Part shown: piece by piece, positions 43,621 through 52,818 of the stretch | Position numbering within the stretch: position 1 is the first letter of the stretch | How the letters are laid out: each line of letters begins with the position of its first letter | Assembly: GCF_901482605.1 (NCBI RefSeq) | Contig: NZ_LR590481.1 | Span: forward strand, 1,240,001 to 1,304,000 | Source of the DNA: Hathewaya histolytica | GTDB lineage: Bacteria; Bacillota; Clostridia; Clostridiales; Clostridiaceae | Direction of reading: 5' to 3' | Length of the DNA stretch: 64,000 bases | Translations under genes and position numbers: made by a program | Notes under the pieces: model-generated | Databases searched by the model: none | Told to the model about the DNA's origin: nothing | The model's input: only the letters and a program-made list of their open reading frames with translations

Positions 43621-44661
43621 ATGGAATTAAAGGATTTTATAAACTCAAAGGAAATAGCATTATATATTAAAAATTTACCGCCACAAATTAAACTAGACGA
43701 ATTACTATTTCCAGTCACAAAACAAATATCTACAGAAATAGAGATAGCAAAGGGTGCTAAACAAAGACCGGTAGCATTAAGAATGAGTACTTTTGATGTA
43801 GCTGCCAAGGTTAGAGCATTAAAAGCAGATGTATCTGTGGAAAAGAAGGAAATGCCATTCTTCAAAGAAGCTATAGGTATTAAAGAAAAGGATAGAAGGG
43901 ATCTTATCTTAGCTCAAAAGTCTAACAATAAGAATCTTGTTGAATTTATGGTTAAGAACGTATTTGAAAATTATGCGACTCTTGTTGCTGGTGCCGATAT
44001 TCAATCAACTAGAATGAGAGCACAGTTAATGCAAAAAGGTGAAATAAACATTGAAACAGAAGATGGAGATATAGTAGTGGACTATAGAATACCTGCTAAC
44101 CACAAAGAAGTACTCCAAGGTACTGCTAAATGGAGTGATCCGACAGCTGATATAGTAGGAGATATAAAAAGGTGGCAAAGGGTATTTACTGATGAAGGCA
44201 TGGAAAAGCCAAGTAGATTACTTATAACGGAAAAAACATTTTTAAATACAGTATGCAAGAATGTAGCTATAACAAAGGATTTAAAAAGTAGAGTACTGGG
44301 TGAAGTAATAATAACAGATGAAGATTATGTATCATATTTAAAAAAGAAGTTAGGGATAGAAATAGCTTTCTTAAATGGTACATTTGTAAACGAAGAAAAT
44401 AAAACTATGAACTACTATGAAGATAAATTAGTTACATTAATTCCAAAGGGAACTTTAGGACAAACTATTTATGCAGTTACTCCAGAAGAGTTTGATAAGT
44501 CTTATGGTTCAGGGAAAATAGATACACAAGTAATTAAAACTGGTATAGCAATTACAACTATGGTTAAAGAGGATCCAGTAGCAGTAGATACTAAAGTATC
44601 ACAAATAGTAATACCAAGTTTTGAAAGAGCGGATGAGTGTTTTTTTACTACAGTATCTTAG
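43621..44661 (+). CDS. Major capsid protein
   Basis: 346 residues, phage major capsid E-type. Motifs: RPVALRMSTFDVAAKVRALKAD, INIETEDGDIVVDYRIPANH, and YYEDKLVTLIPKGTLGQTIYAVTPEE. It forms the shell. The gene is followed by a terminator that may allow read-through to the connector genes. Confidence 0.92.
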   Translation: MELKDFINSKEIALYIKNLPPQIKLDELLFPVTKQISTEIEIAKGAKQRPVALRMSTFDVAAKVRALKADVSVEKKEMPFFKEAIGIKEKDRRDLILAQKSNNKNLVEFMVKNVFENYATLVAGADIQSTRMRAQLMQKGEINIETEDGDIVVDYRIPANHKEVLQGTAKWSDPTADIVGDIKRWQRVFTDEGMEKPSRLLITEKTFLNTVCKNVAITKDLKSRVLGEVIITDEDYVSYLKKKLGIEIAFLNGTFVNEENKTMNYYEDKLVTLIPKGTLGQTIYAVTPEEFDKSYGSGKIDTQVIKTGIAITTMVKEDPVAVDTKVSQIVIPSFERADECFFTTVS

Positions 44662-44687
44662 AGAAGGTTCAGAGCCTTCTCTTTTTA
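44661..44687 (+). terminator. Terminator after major capsid gene
   Basis: GAGAAGG-TTCAGAG-CCTTCTC then TTTTT. It lies within the structural operon, so partial termination probably raises capsid yield over the genes downstream. Confidence 0.75.
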
Positions 44688-44712
44688 ATTTAGTTTGAAA
44701 GGAATGATAAAT

Positions 44713-44910
44713 ATGGCTAAAAAAAGTATAAAGGTTAAAGCTTTAGTTAATTTAAAATACGATAAAGAGTGTTTTACTGTAGGTGATGAACTAAAAGTAA
44801 GAGTGGAAGATGTAAAAGAAATGCACGAAAAAGGATATGCAGAATTACTAGAGGAAACACCTGAAGAAAATCAAGATAGTGAAGGGGAATTATCTAAGGA
44901 AGGTGAATAG
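44713..44910 (+). CDS. Small acidic protein
   Basis: 65 residues from the ATG with AAAGGAATG upstream. KVKALVNLKYDKECFTVGDELKV then an acidic tail. Found at this position in many siphophages; unknown role. Confidence 0.65.
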   Translation: MAKKSIKVKALVNLKYDKECFTVGDELKVRVEDVKEMHEKGYAELLEETPEENQDSEGELSKEGE

Positions 44911-44912
44911 TT

Positions 44913-45218
44913 ATGGCCACACCAATAGATATTTTAAAGTTTAATTTACAAGAAAATAATTCACCACACTTTGAAGAAGATGCTCTTAAGTTATTATTAG
45001 AACAAAATGATAATGATGTATTAAAAGCAACTATTCAAGGTTTACAGATGAAGGCTCAAGTTGATAGTTTTACGTTAGGTCCCATAAAGATAGACTCTAA
45101 TCGAGATTACTGGTTATCTTTAATAGATGTCTTTAAAGAAAAACTAAGAGAAAAAGATACTCATTGTAATAGTGGAAGTGGTTATAAAACTTCTATGAGA
45201 AGAGTTGATGGACAATGA
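44913..45218 (+). CDS. Head-tail connector protein (gp6-like)
   Basis: 101 residues. Four-helix connector layout (DILKFNLQENNSPHFEEDALKLLLEQNDND). Position right after the capsid block supports it. Overlaps the next gene. Confidence 0.8.
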   Translation: MATPIDILKFNLQENNSPHFEEDALKLLLEQNDNDVLKATIQGLQMKAQVDSFTLGPIKIDSNRDYWLSLIDVFKEKLREKDTHCNSGSGYKTSMRRVDGQ

Positions 45219-45586
45219 AACTTAATGAGAAGTTTATTAAAAATAAGGTATTACAAGCTATAAAAATAAAACCTACTTATATTGTGCTTATGAGAAAAGA
45301 AAAAACAAGTAATGGTATGAGAGGTGGAAAAGAGAAGAAAATTAAAGTGGCCGAACTTGATGTATTCTTTGATGATTTTAAAAGAAACAATTTATTTGAT
45401 ACATTTAGGGATTCAGGCCATGTAAAAAAAGTTAGAAGTCTGGGTATTATATGTGTTACAGAAGGATTTCAAATAAAAGAAAAAGATTATTTTTCCATTG
45501 ATAGCCAAACATATGTAGTAACCTATCCAGGAGAAGTAGTTAAAGATGTATATATTGCAGATATAGAGAGAGTTAACAATGAGTGA
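45215..45586 (+). CDS. Head closure protein
   Basis: 123 residues, beta-rich (YIVLMRKEKTSNGMRGGKEK, LDVFFDDF, DYFSIDSQTYVVTYPGEVV). Second connector component by order and fold class. Confidence 0.75.
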   Translation: MKLNEKFIKNKVLQAIKIKPTYIVLMRKEKTSNGMRGGKEKKIKVAELDVFFDDFKRNNLFDTFRDSGHVKKVRSLGIICVTEGFQIKEKDYFSIDSQTYVVTYPGEVVKDVYIADIERVNNE

Positions 45587-45953
45587 TGGTTGTAAAATAG
45601 AGACTAAGGGTATAGAAGAAGCTATAGGAAACTTAAAGAGATTTACTTCTAAACTTAGAGCAGCTTTATTTTTGGATGCTCAAAATATAGCTGCTAACAT
45701 GGAAAGATGGGCTAAAGCTAATGCCAAATGGATAGATAGAACATCAGATGCAAGGCAATTCCTTAAAGCTACAGTTCAATGGAAAAATAGTAATGAATTA
45801 ATGATTGCTATGAGTCATCATGTGGACTATGGGGTTTACTTAGAATTATGTAATGAAGGTAGATATGCAATACTAGAACAGGCTATTCAAGAATTTGCTC
45901 CAGAATTTAAAAAAGGTTGGAAGCAAATAGTACAATCAGCGGGAGGGATTTAA
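45579..45953 (+). CDS. HK97 gp10-like tail component
   Basis: 124 residues. KRFTSKLRAALFLDAQNIAANMERWAKANAKWIDRTSDARQFL and VDYGVYLELCNEGRYAI are characteristic. Joins head-closure ring to the tail. Confidence 0.85.
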   Translation: MSDGCKIETKGIEEAIGNLKRFTSKLRAALFLDAQNIAANMERWAKANAKWIDRTSDARQFLKATVQWKNSNELMIAMSHHVDYGVYLELCNEGRYAILEQAIQEFAPEFKKGWKQIVQSAGGI

Positions 45954-45954
45954 A

Positions 45955-46293
45955 ATGACCAGAAAAGAAATATTTGATATTTTAGATCCTATTTATCCTT
46001 GTTATGCAATAGGAGAACATAAAGGTGAATGTACCGAACCTTATTTAGTTTTAAAATTTGATAACCAATTAGTAAGCATGAATAACAGTAAATGTGGTTG
46101 GCAGGTTGTTCATGTTTTTTTATATGCACCTTTAGGAGATATAACTATATTAGATGATATGTTAGAAAATGTTCAAAGAGCTCTTAAATGTAATTTAGAA
46201 GCTACAGGGAATATAACACCTGAGATGGTTGAAGATGAAAATAAAGCTTATACAAGAAGAATTAAATATAGAATACCGAAGGAGGTAGTTTAA
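45955..46293 (+). CDS. Tail terminator/completion protein
   Basis: 112 residues (IFDILDPIYPCYAIGEHKG, VVHVFLYAPLGDITILDDM). Order and length fit the protein that caps the tail tube. Confidence 0.75.
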   Translation: MTRKEIFDILDPIYPCYAIGEHKGECTEPYLVLKFDNQLVSMNNSKCGWQVVHVFLYAPLGDITILDDMLENVQRALKCNLEATGNITPEMVEDENKAYTRRIKYRIPKEVV

Positions 46294-46926
46294 ATGTCAG
46301 ATAACGTTTCTTATGCACAAGCTGATGGAGATATTTTATACAACGTCAAAAGAGTTGAAGTAGAGGAAATTGATACATTAACTGGTGATGTGAAAAAAGG
46401 TAGTAAAACATTTGTAATTGAATGTGATAGTGAAATAGGATTGGAACCAGAGATCAATGAAGGTGAGAAAAAGGTATTAAGAGATGCAACTAAAATATTA
46501 GCACAGGCCAAAGAAGAGGACCTACTTGAAGGAATGGGATTAAAACTTAGTACAGTTAAGTTTCCTGCAGAGGTAATACCAATGATACAGGGAGGCACAT
46601 TAAGATATGATTCATCAGAGCCTAAAAAGATAGTCGGTTATGATGCACCAACTATGGCGGAAGGAGTTAAAAACAAAAAGTATTTTAGACTAAAAGCATA
46701 CGTAGAGAATTATGAGGGTGATGATGTAGCTAATTATGTAGTTTTTACGTTTTGGAAATGTAAAGGAAAGCCAGTGAAAATTGATTTAAAAAAGGATTTC
46801 TTTGCACCTGAGTTTGAAATTAGAGCAACGGAAAATACCAAGATTAAAAAGTCAGTGTATAGTTTTGATTATGTTAAAACTTTACCATCCGACACAGGTG
46901 CAGCAGTTTCAAAGGGTGAAGAGTAA
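46294..46926 (+). CDS. Major tail tube protein
   Basis: 210 residues. NVSYAQADGDILYNVKRVEVEE, then PTMAEGVKNKKYFRLKAYVENYEGDDVANYVVFTFWKCKGKP; the usual tube protein pattern. GGAGG before the ATG. Confidence 0.88.
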   Translation: MSDNVSYAQADGDILYNVKRVEVEEIDTLTGDVKKGSKTFVIECDSEIGLEPEINEGEKKVLRDATKILAQAKEEDLLEGMGLKLSTVKFPAEVIPMIQGGTLRYDSSEPKKIVGYDAPTMAEGVKNKKYFRLKAYVENYEGDDVANYVVFTFWKCKGKPVKIDLKKDFFAPEFEIRATENTKIKKSVYSFDYVKTLPSDTGAAVSKGEE

Positions 46927-46952
46927 AATATTATTTTAAGGAGTGAAAATAA

Positions 46953-47402
46953 ATGACAATAACAAGTATAGATGATATGAAAAAACAACAATATGTAGAA
47001 GCTACACTTCCTGGATGGGGGATAGATGATACAATAACAGTAAAATTAAAACATTTTAGCTTATTAGATGCAGCTAGTAAGGGGAATATTCCTAACCCAT
47101 TAATAGGCCCAGTATTAGATTTATTTAAAGGAGAAGGCATTAATGTACAAGAGATTCAAGGACTTAAAAGTTTTAGTGAAGTACAAAATTTATTTTGTGA
47201 GTTATGCTTAATGGAACCAACATTTAAAGAGTTAAAAGAAGCTGGAATAGAATTAACAGAAGAACAAAAATATATAATTTATCAATTTGCAACGGGGGGT
47301 GCTAAAGCTCTAATACCCTTTTCTAGAAAGTCCAAAGGTGATGGGCCTAGCGAACATGGTCCAGATGTACCAGATGACACCAAGCCAGTTAATGAAGATT
47401 AG
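46953..47402 (+). CDS. Tail assembly chaperone G
   Basis: 149 residues (XkdN-like chaperone: KQQYVEATLPGWGIDDTITVKLKHFSLLDAASKGNIPNPLIG, EVQNLFCELCLMEPTFKEL). Ends in an acidic tail (GPDVPDDTKPVNED). A second open frame overlaps its last 29 codons, the classic G/GT arrangement. Confidence 0.87.
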   Translation: MTITSIDDMKKQQYVEATLPGWGIDDTITVKLKHFSLLDAASKGNIPNPLIGPVLDLFKGEGINVQEIQGLKSFSEVQNLFCELCLMEPTFKELKEAGIELTEEQKYIIYQFATGGAKALIPFSRKSKGDGPSEHGPDVPDDTKPVNED

Positions 47403-47553
47403 TGATGAGTATATTGGGTATTGTTTAGATGAAGCTATAGCTGAATTTATTATGAATATTGAAAAAGGATTGAAGCCTAGGTTTAAAATTAAGAAAGAAA
47501 AGAATAATTTTAAAGGACATAATCCAGGACTTAGTATGTTGACTGGTAGGTAA
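47314..47553 (+). CDS. Tail chaperone T region, reached by frameshift
   Basis: Open from 47314 in the +1 (or -2) frame relative to gene G and ends at 47553. It includes KISDEYIGYCLDEAIAEFIMNIEKGLKPRFKI, typical of the T half of G/GT proteins. ATG codons at 47338 and 47392 have no ribosome site, so a frameshift from G is likely. ATA CCC TTT at 47313-47321 (zero frame) is one +1-prone site. The fusion would bind tape measure protein. Confidence 0.65.
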   Translation, partial: YPFLESPKVMGLANMVQMYQMTPSQLMKISDEYIGYCLDEAIAEFIMNIEKGLKPRFKIKKEKNNFKGHNPGLSMLTGR

Positions 47554-47555
47554 TA

Positions 47556-47584
47556 TTTACATTTTGTACATTATAATATATAAT
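47556..47584 (+). promoter_or_regulatory. Promoter of the DUF4352 moron
   Basis: TTTACA, a 17-base spacer and TATAAT, 32 bases before the ATG. An independent promoter inside the tail operon marks a moron. Confidence 0.75.
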
Positions 47585-47615
47585 TTAGTTGAATTTTATA
47601 TTGGAGGGGGATATT

Positions 47616-48266
47616 ATGAAGAAACGATTAATAATTGAAGTAGTGTGCGGTATCTTAATATTTGCAGTTGGTTTTCTTGTTGGTGATAATTCAGCTGTTA
47701 ATAGGGTAAATAAGACGATAAGTACAACGGTAGAAAATAAACAAGAAAATAGCACAAAAAATGCAACTCAACAAGTATCTAATACAAAAGATAATAATCA
47801 AGAGAAAAATAATGAAACTAAAATTTCCAAGTTAGGCGAAGAAGGCAAATCTGGTAAATGGAATATGAAAGTTTTAGAAGTAAAAGAAACGAATACAGTG
47901 CAAGGCGGAAATAGTTCAGATAACAAAACAACAAAAGATAAGTTTATTGTTGTTAAATTACAAATAAAAAATATATCCAAAGAACCTATACAATACAGTG
48001 AAAGAGAATTTATGCTAGGTAATATGAAAGATAAAGCACAATACAACATAAATGATATAGCCTTTGATGCTATGCAATCTGCTAATTCTAAGGAATCAAT
48101 TTATAAGAAAAATAGTGAGTTTATAGGTGTATATAAAGATGTTAATCCTAATACAACTAAACAAACATATTTAGTATTCGAGGTACCTAAAGATATGAAT
48201 ATTTCTGATAGTGTATTATTAAATTCTAATAGTGAATCAGAACCTGTTGGATTTTATTTAAACTAA
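47616..48266 (+). CDS. DUF4352 surface-anchored protein (moron)
   Basis: 216 residues from the ATG with GGAGGGGG upstream. An N-terminal transmembrane anchor (IIEVVCGILIFAVGFLVG), a low-complexity Asn/Gln/Lys linker, and a DUF4352-type beta domain (KSGKWNMKVLEVKE, DKFIVVKLQIKNISKEPIQY, TYLVFEVPKD) that would sit outside the cell. It has its own promoter and terminator between the chaperones and the tape measure, so it is likely expressed in lysogens. Superinfection exclusion or host-surface change is inferred. Confidence 0.8.
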   Translation: MKKRLIIEVVCGILIFAVGFLVGDNSAVNRVNKTISTTVENKQENSTKNATQQVSNTKDNNQEKNNETKISKLGEEGKSGKWNMKVLEVKETNTVQGGNSSDNKTTKDKFIVVKLQIKNISKEPIQYSEREFMLGNMKDKAQYNINDIAFDAMQSANSKESIYKKNSEFIGVYKDVNPNTTKQTYLVFEVPKDMNISDSVLLNSNSESEPVGFYLN

Positions 48267-48280
48267 ATAATGAAAATTAA

Positions 48281-48309
48281 AAGAATCGCTTATGGCGGTT
48301 CTTTTTTTA
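48281..48309 (+). terminator. Terminator of the DUF4352 moron
   Basis: GAATCGC-TTATG-GCGGTTC then TTTTTTT. Confidence 0.85.
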
Positions 48310-48342
48310 TGTCCCTAAACAAGGAGGTGAAACGATATAGGA

Positions 48343-51300
48343 ATGGATTTAGGGAGTATTTACTCCAGTTTAAATCTTAAATTAGATAAATTTGATGGTT
48401 CTATAGATAAAGCTGTCAAAGGATTTTATAAGCTACAATTGGGAACTGAAAAGGCTAGTACTTTAATGGATAAGAGTGTGCATACCGCAGTTTCCAATAT
48501 AGAAAAGTCTTATAATCTATGGGAAAAAGCCAACGAACGTACGGGAAAAAGTGTATATAACAATAGTAAAAAGATAGATAGCTATAAGGACAGGATAAAA
48601 CTATTAGATAATGAGATTAAAAAATCTGAAAAGGTCTTAGGAGATATAGAAAAACAATGCGGTAAAAGTTCTAAGGAAGCAGAAACTTATAGATCTCATG
48701 TGCTAGATTTAAAAACCTCTCATGCACAACTTACATCAGAGCTAAAGAAAGCTGAAAAAGAAACAGGCACGTTTGCAGGTAGACTCAAACTAATGGGTAA
48801 AGAGTTTGAGAGAATAGATAAAAAGTATGAAGCTTTTGATACTGTTGGAAATAAGTTTAAAGATATTGGAGGAAAATTAACAACACATGTTACTTTACCT
48901 GTTTTAGGTGCAGGAACTGCAGCAACTAAATTTGCTTTTGACTTTGAAAAAGGGGCTGCTAAGGTATCAACTATTGCGGATACAACAAAGGTTCCTATAG
49001 AGCAATTAAAGAGAGGAGTAATTGACCTTTCTAATAAGACGGGTATGAGCACGAATGAACTTAATGAATCATTATATCAAGCTATTTCTGGTTCAATAGA
49101 TACAGCTAAGGCGGTTGATTTCTTAGATGTTGCAGTTAAAGCTGCTAAAGGTGGTTTCACGGAAACATCAACTGCAGTAGATGGTTTAACTACAGTTTTA
49201 AACAGTTATGGACTTGAAGCTGATAAAGCTAATTCAATAGCTAACCAAATGCTAATCACCCAAAATAAAGGTAAGACAACTTTCGGAGAATTAGCCACAG
49301 CAGTTGGTAAGGTTACGCCTATAGCAGCACAATTAGGCATTACAACAGATGAATTATTTAGTTCTCTTGCGACTACAACAGCACAAGGTTTAGCAACTTC
49401 CGAATCTGTAACAGCACTTAAAGCAGCTATGAGTAACATTATTAAACCTAGTAAAGAAGCTGCAGAAGCTGCAGATTTATTAGGTATAGAGTTTGACACA
49501 AATGCTTTAAAAACTAAAGGCTGGAAAAAATTTTTATTAGAAATAACTGATGCTATGAAAAATAGTGACCCAACTATAAGAACATTAAGTGAAACAATGG
49601 GAAGAAATGCGAAACAAATGGATAAGTTAAGAGCAGCAGGTAAAGAAAGCTCATCAGAATTTAAGAAGTTAGTTAAAAGACAACAAGAACTGAGAGGAAA
49701 TATGGAGGATTTAGCAAAAGCTCAAGATAGTCCGATTTCTGGATTCGCTAAAATGTTTGGATCTGTACAAGGACTGAATTCAGTTCTTATGCTTACAAGT
49801 GACACTGGTGTAGCAAAATATAATGAATCAATGCAAGAGATGAAAACTAATACTACAGCTTTAGATGATGCTTATACCAAAATGTCTGAAACTACAGAAG
49901 CTAAATTTGGAAGGGCTATGAATAAAGCTAAAAATGCACTTATGGAATTAGGAATAAAGGCATTACCAATTGTTGAAAAAGGAATAGATTTAATATCTAA
50001 GTTTGCTGATTGGATGGGTAAGTTAAGTCCTGCTACACAAGAGTGGATAATAAAGATAGCACTAGCAAGTGCAGCATTGGGACCATTTACAAGTGGAATT
50101 GGTGGAGCTATAAAAGGAGTAGGTGGATTACTTAAAACTGGTAAAAAGATAGGAACTTTCTTTGGACTATTCAAAGGTGCAAAAACTGCAGCAACTGCAG
50201 TTGAAGGTGTTGGAGTAGCAGCCACAGTTGCTAAAGGATCAGCAGGTGGGGGAGGAATATTAGGATTAGCTAGTGGTTTCGGTGCAGCGCTAGCACCATT
50301 TGCACCATGGATATTAGGTGCAGCAGGAGTAGCAGCTGCAGGATACGGAATTTACAAAGTTCTTAATCAAGATGCTAATCCGGCAGTAGATTTATTTGCG
50401 GATAAGGTAGAAAGTACAGCAGTAATAGTAAATAAACATGGTATGCAGATGCAAGGCAGTATAGATAAAACTACTGTTAAGATTTCAGAAAGTACTAAAA
50501 AAGCTGTAGGAGCTTATATGAAAATGGATGAGGATGTGACAAGGTCACTGCAAAGTATCTATATTAATACTACTAGAATAACAGACGAAAATAAAAATCA
50601 AATTGTTGAAAAATATAATGCAATGAACAAACAAGTGATTGAAGGTATAAATAAAAGAGAAGAAGAAGAATTGACAACTTTAGGGGATTTCTTTGCTAAA
50701 AGTAATGCTTTAATGGATAAAGAAGAGCAAGGTATATTAGAAAATATAAAAAGACATAATGAAGAGAAAAGACAAGAAACAGAAGGGTATACAAAACAGA
50801 TAAATGAGATTATAGACAGAGCAATGAAAGAACGTGGACATTTTGATATACACGCAATGAAAGAAGTAGAAGAAGTTCAAAGAAAAATGAAAGGTAATGC
50901 GATAAAAATACTTTCTGAAAATGAACTTGAGTCTAAAGTTATAATGGAGCGAATGAAAGAACACGGAACACAAATAACTAAGCAAATGGCCAGTGAAAAT
51001 ATAAAGGCTTTGAATGAACAAAGGGATAAAGCAAAAAAGGCTGCAGAAGAACAGTGCGATAAAGTGGTCAAGGAAGTAATAAGACAAAGAGATGAAACTA
51101 AAGAAATTACAGATCAACAGGCTACTGCATTAATAGAAGATGCTCAGAGACAAAGAGATAAAACGATAGAGGCTGCAAATCAAACTCGTTCACAGGCAGT
51201 GGACACAATCTTTAAAATGAATAGCGAATTAATTGATAATGTTGATGCTAGTACAGGAAAAGTTGTAGGTACTTGGGATAGACTTTCAGGAAGTTGGGAA

Positions 51301-51777
51301 AGATGGCACCCTTCAACCAAGACGTTTCGTGTAAAGATGGATACATCGCAAGTCTATGACAGTATGAGGCATATAGGTAATGGTAAATTTATGGGGCCGG
51401 GATATGCGAATGGTACTAAATATGCTACAACTGGATTACATGAAGTTGCAGAAGAAGGGTTTGAAATTGTAGCGAGCAGGCAACATAGATGGTTTAATGG
51501 TGGTGAAAAAGTTTACAATCATTCGGAATCTAAGAAGATACTTAGTAGTATGAGAGATAGAGCTAAATTTATGAGAAGTATAGCTTCAGAAGTCAATAAT
51601 TTAAATAGGTACTCAGATATGCCTTCATTTAGAAGTCCTGAAGCACTTCAAGATACAAGAAGTATATCAAATGGAGATATAATAATGCCTATAAATATAG
51701 CGGGAGAAGAAATAGATAGAGTTATTATACCTAGAGTTAGTAATAGGCTAGCATTAAACACTAGAGGTAGGAGGTAA
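48343..51777 (+). CDS. Tail tape measure protein (TP901 type)
   Basis: 1144 residues. TP901 core (about 170-450) with GKLTTHVTLPVLGAGTAATK, EQLKRGVIDLSNKTGMSTNE, LATAVGKVTPIAAQLGITTDELF; then hydrophobic segments (IIKIALASAALGPFTSGIGG and AAPFAPWILGAAGVAAAGYGI-like) and a long coiled coil. It sets tail length and is ejected with DNA. AAGGAGG upstream. Length predicts a tail of roughly 170 nm. Confidence 0.95.
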   Translation: MDLGSIYSSLNLKLDKFDGSIDKAVKGFYKLQLGTEKASTLMDKSVHTAVSNIEKSYNLWEKANERTGKSVYNNSKKIDSYKDRIKLLDNEIKKSEKVLGDIEKQCGKSSKEAETYRSHVLDLKTSHAQLTSELKKAEKETGTFAGRLKLMGKEFERIDKKYEAFDTVGNKFKDIGGKLTTHVTLPVLGAGTAATKFAFDFEKGAAKVSTIADTTKVPIEQLKRGVIDLSNKTGMSTNELNESLYQAISGSIDTAKAVDFLDVAVKAAKGGFTETSTAVDGLTTVLNSYGLEADKANSIANQMLITQNKGKTTFGELATAVGKVTPIAAQLGITTDELFSSLATTTAQGLATSESVTALKAAMSNIIKPSKEAAEAADLLGIEFDTNALKTKGWKKFLLEITDAMKNSDPTIRTLSETMGRNAKQMDKLRAAGKESSSEFKKLVKRQQELRGNMEDLAKAQDSPISGFAKMFGSVQGLNSVLMLTSDTGVAKYNESMQEMKTNTTALDDAYTKMSETTEAKFGRAMNKAKNALMELGIKALPIVEKGIDLISKFADWMGKLSPATQEWIIKIALASAALGPFTSGIGGAIKGVGGLLKTGKKIGTFFGLFKGAKTAATAVEGVGVAATVAKGSAGGGGILGLASGFGAALAPFAPWILGAAGVAAAGYGIYKVLNQDANPAVDLFADKVESTAVIVNKHGMQMQGSIDKTTVKISESTKKAVGAYMKMDEDVTRSLQSIYINTTRITDENKNQIVEKYNAMNKQVIEGINKREEEELTTLGDFFAKSNALMDKEEQGILENIKRHNEEKRQETEGYTKQINEIIDRAMKERGHFDIHAMKEVEEVQRKMKGNAIKILSENELESKVIMERMKEHGTQITKQMASENIKALNEQRDKAKKAAEEQCDKVVKEVIRQRDETKEITDQQATALIEDAQRQRDKTIEAANQTRSQAVDTIFKMNSELIDNVDASTGKVVGTWDRLSGSWERWHPSTKTFRVKMDTSQVYDSMRHIGNGKFMGPGYANGTKYATTGLHEVAEEGFEIVASRQHRWFNGGEKVYNHSESKKILSSMRDRAKFMRSIASEVNNLNRYSDMPSFRSPEALQDTRSISNGDIIMPINIAGEEIDRVIIPRVSNRLALNTRGRR

Positions 51778-51778
51778 T

Positions 51779-52489
51779 ATGTTTGTAAATAATATAGATA
51801 TAAAAAAATTTGGAGTAGAACTATTAGAAAAGAAAATAGGAACTGCAGAAACTATTATAAATAATGAGTGGCTTAAAGGAGCGTGCAAGCCTCTTATCTT
51901 AGACAAAGAACATAGATATACTACAATACAATGCATATTCGTTATAAAAGGAGATACAAGGCAGGACTTAGAAGAAAAATTAAGTCATTTTGTTAAAATT
52001 ATAGAAGAATGTACAGTGAAATTTGATGATATAGAATTCTATTATGATGTTTTTATTCAAAGTAAACAAAATGATTATATAGGCAAGAATACATCAGATG
52101 ATATGGAAGTACAAGCTATAGATGTCACATTCCTTTCAGGACATAAATATAAAACAGAAATAACAGAGACAATGGACCATGTAACCTCCAAAACTATAAA
52201 TGTTCCAGGTAATACAGAAACACCAGCTGTAATAACTATAACAGTTCCAATAGACACGATAGACTTAACTATAAAAGGATTAGGAGAAGGCATAAAAGTT
52301 AAGAATCTTAAAGCTAATGTACCAGTGATAATAAATAGTGAAGAAGGAACAGTATTAGAGAAAGGATTAAACAAATTCAATGATACTGAATTTTGGGAAT
52401 TTCCCAAATTAAAACCAGGAGTAAACACTATATCTACAGATAAAGTAAACTCTAAAATAGAAATAAAATATAAACCTAGATGGATATAG
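51779..52489 (+). CDS. Distal tail protein (Dit)
   Basis: 236 residues. Dit pattern: an N-terminal FGVELLEKKIGTAETIINNEWLKG and the belt domain; a C-terminal galectin-like half (TIDLTIKGLGEGIKVKNLKAN). Forms the ring at the tail tip. GGAGG before the ATG. Confidence 0.88.
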   Translation: MFVNNIDIKKFGVELLEKKIGTAETIINNEWLKGACKPLILDKEHRYTTIQCIFVIKGDTRQDLEEKLSHFVKIIEECTVKFDDIEFYYDVFIQSKQNDYIGKNTSDDMEVQAIDVTFLSGHKYKTEITETMDHVTSKTINVPGNTETPAVITITVPIDTIDLTIKGLGEGIKVKNLKANVPVIINSEEGTVLEKGLNKFNDTEFWEFPKLKPGVNTISTDKVNSKIEIKYKPRWI

Positions 52490-52508
52490 AGCTTAAGAGC
52501 TCTTTTTT
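52488..52508 (+). terminator. Terminator after Dit
   Basis: AGAGCT-TAAG-AGCTCT followed by TTTTT. The left half overlaps the stop codon region of the Dit gene. Confidence 0.75.
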
Positions 52509-52540
52509 AATGCAAAATAATGAAAAGGAATGGTGATTTT

Positions 52541-52804
52541 ATGGAAAATAATATAACAATGTTGATAAATGAAAATACTAATTTAAGTGCAAATGTAATG
52601 ATTAAAGAAGGTAATGGAGTATCAAAACAAGTGATGTATTTAAGTGCTAATCTTAATGCCGATACATTTGCAGTAAATATTTCTGTAAATGTAATGGACA
52701 AAGAGGCATATAAGGAAAATGCAATGGAGATGAAAGCTAAATATGCAGAATTTAAAAAACAAATAGAGAATAGAGCTACAACTCTAGGCTATGTGATATT
52801 TTAA
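52541..52804 (+). CDS. Small tail-region protein
   Basis: 87 residues from the ATG with AAGGAATGGTGA upstream (MENNITMLINENTNLSANVM). Not recognised; located between Dit and the tail tip gene. Confidence 0.6.
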   Translation: MENNITMLINENTNLSANVMIKEGNGVSKQVMYLSANLNADTFAVNISVNVMDKEAYKENAMEMKAKYAEFKKQIENRATTLGYVIF

Positions 52805-52818
52805 AGATAGGTGATTAA

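Noticed and set aside
47338-47553. Independent 71-residue gene for the tail chaperone T frame.
   Set aside because: Neither ATG has a ribosome site, and position and sequence fit the frameshift product.
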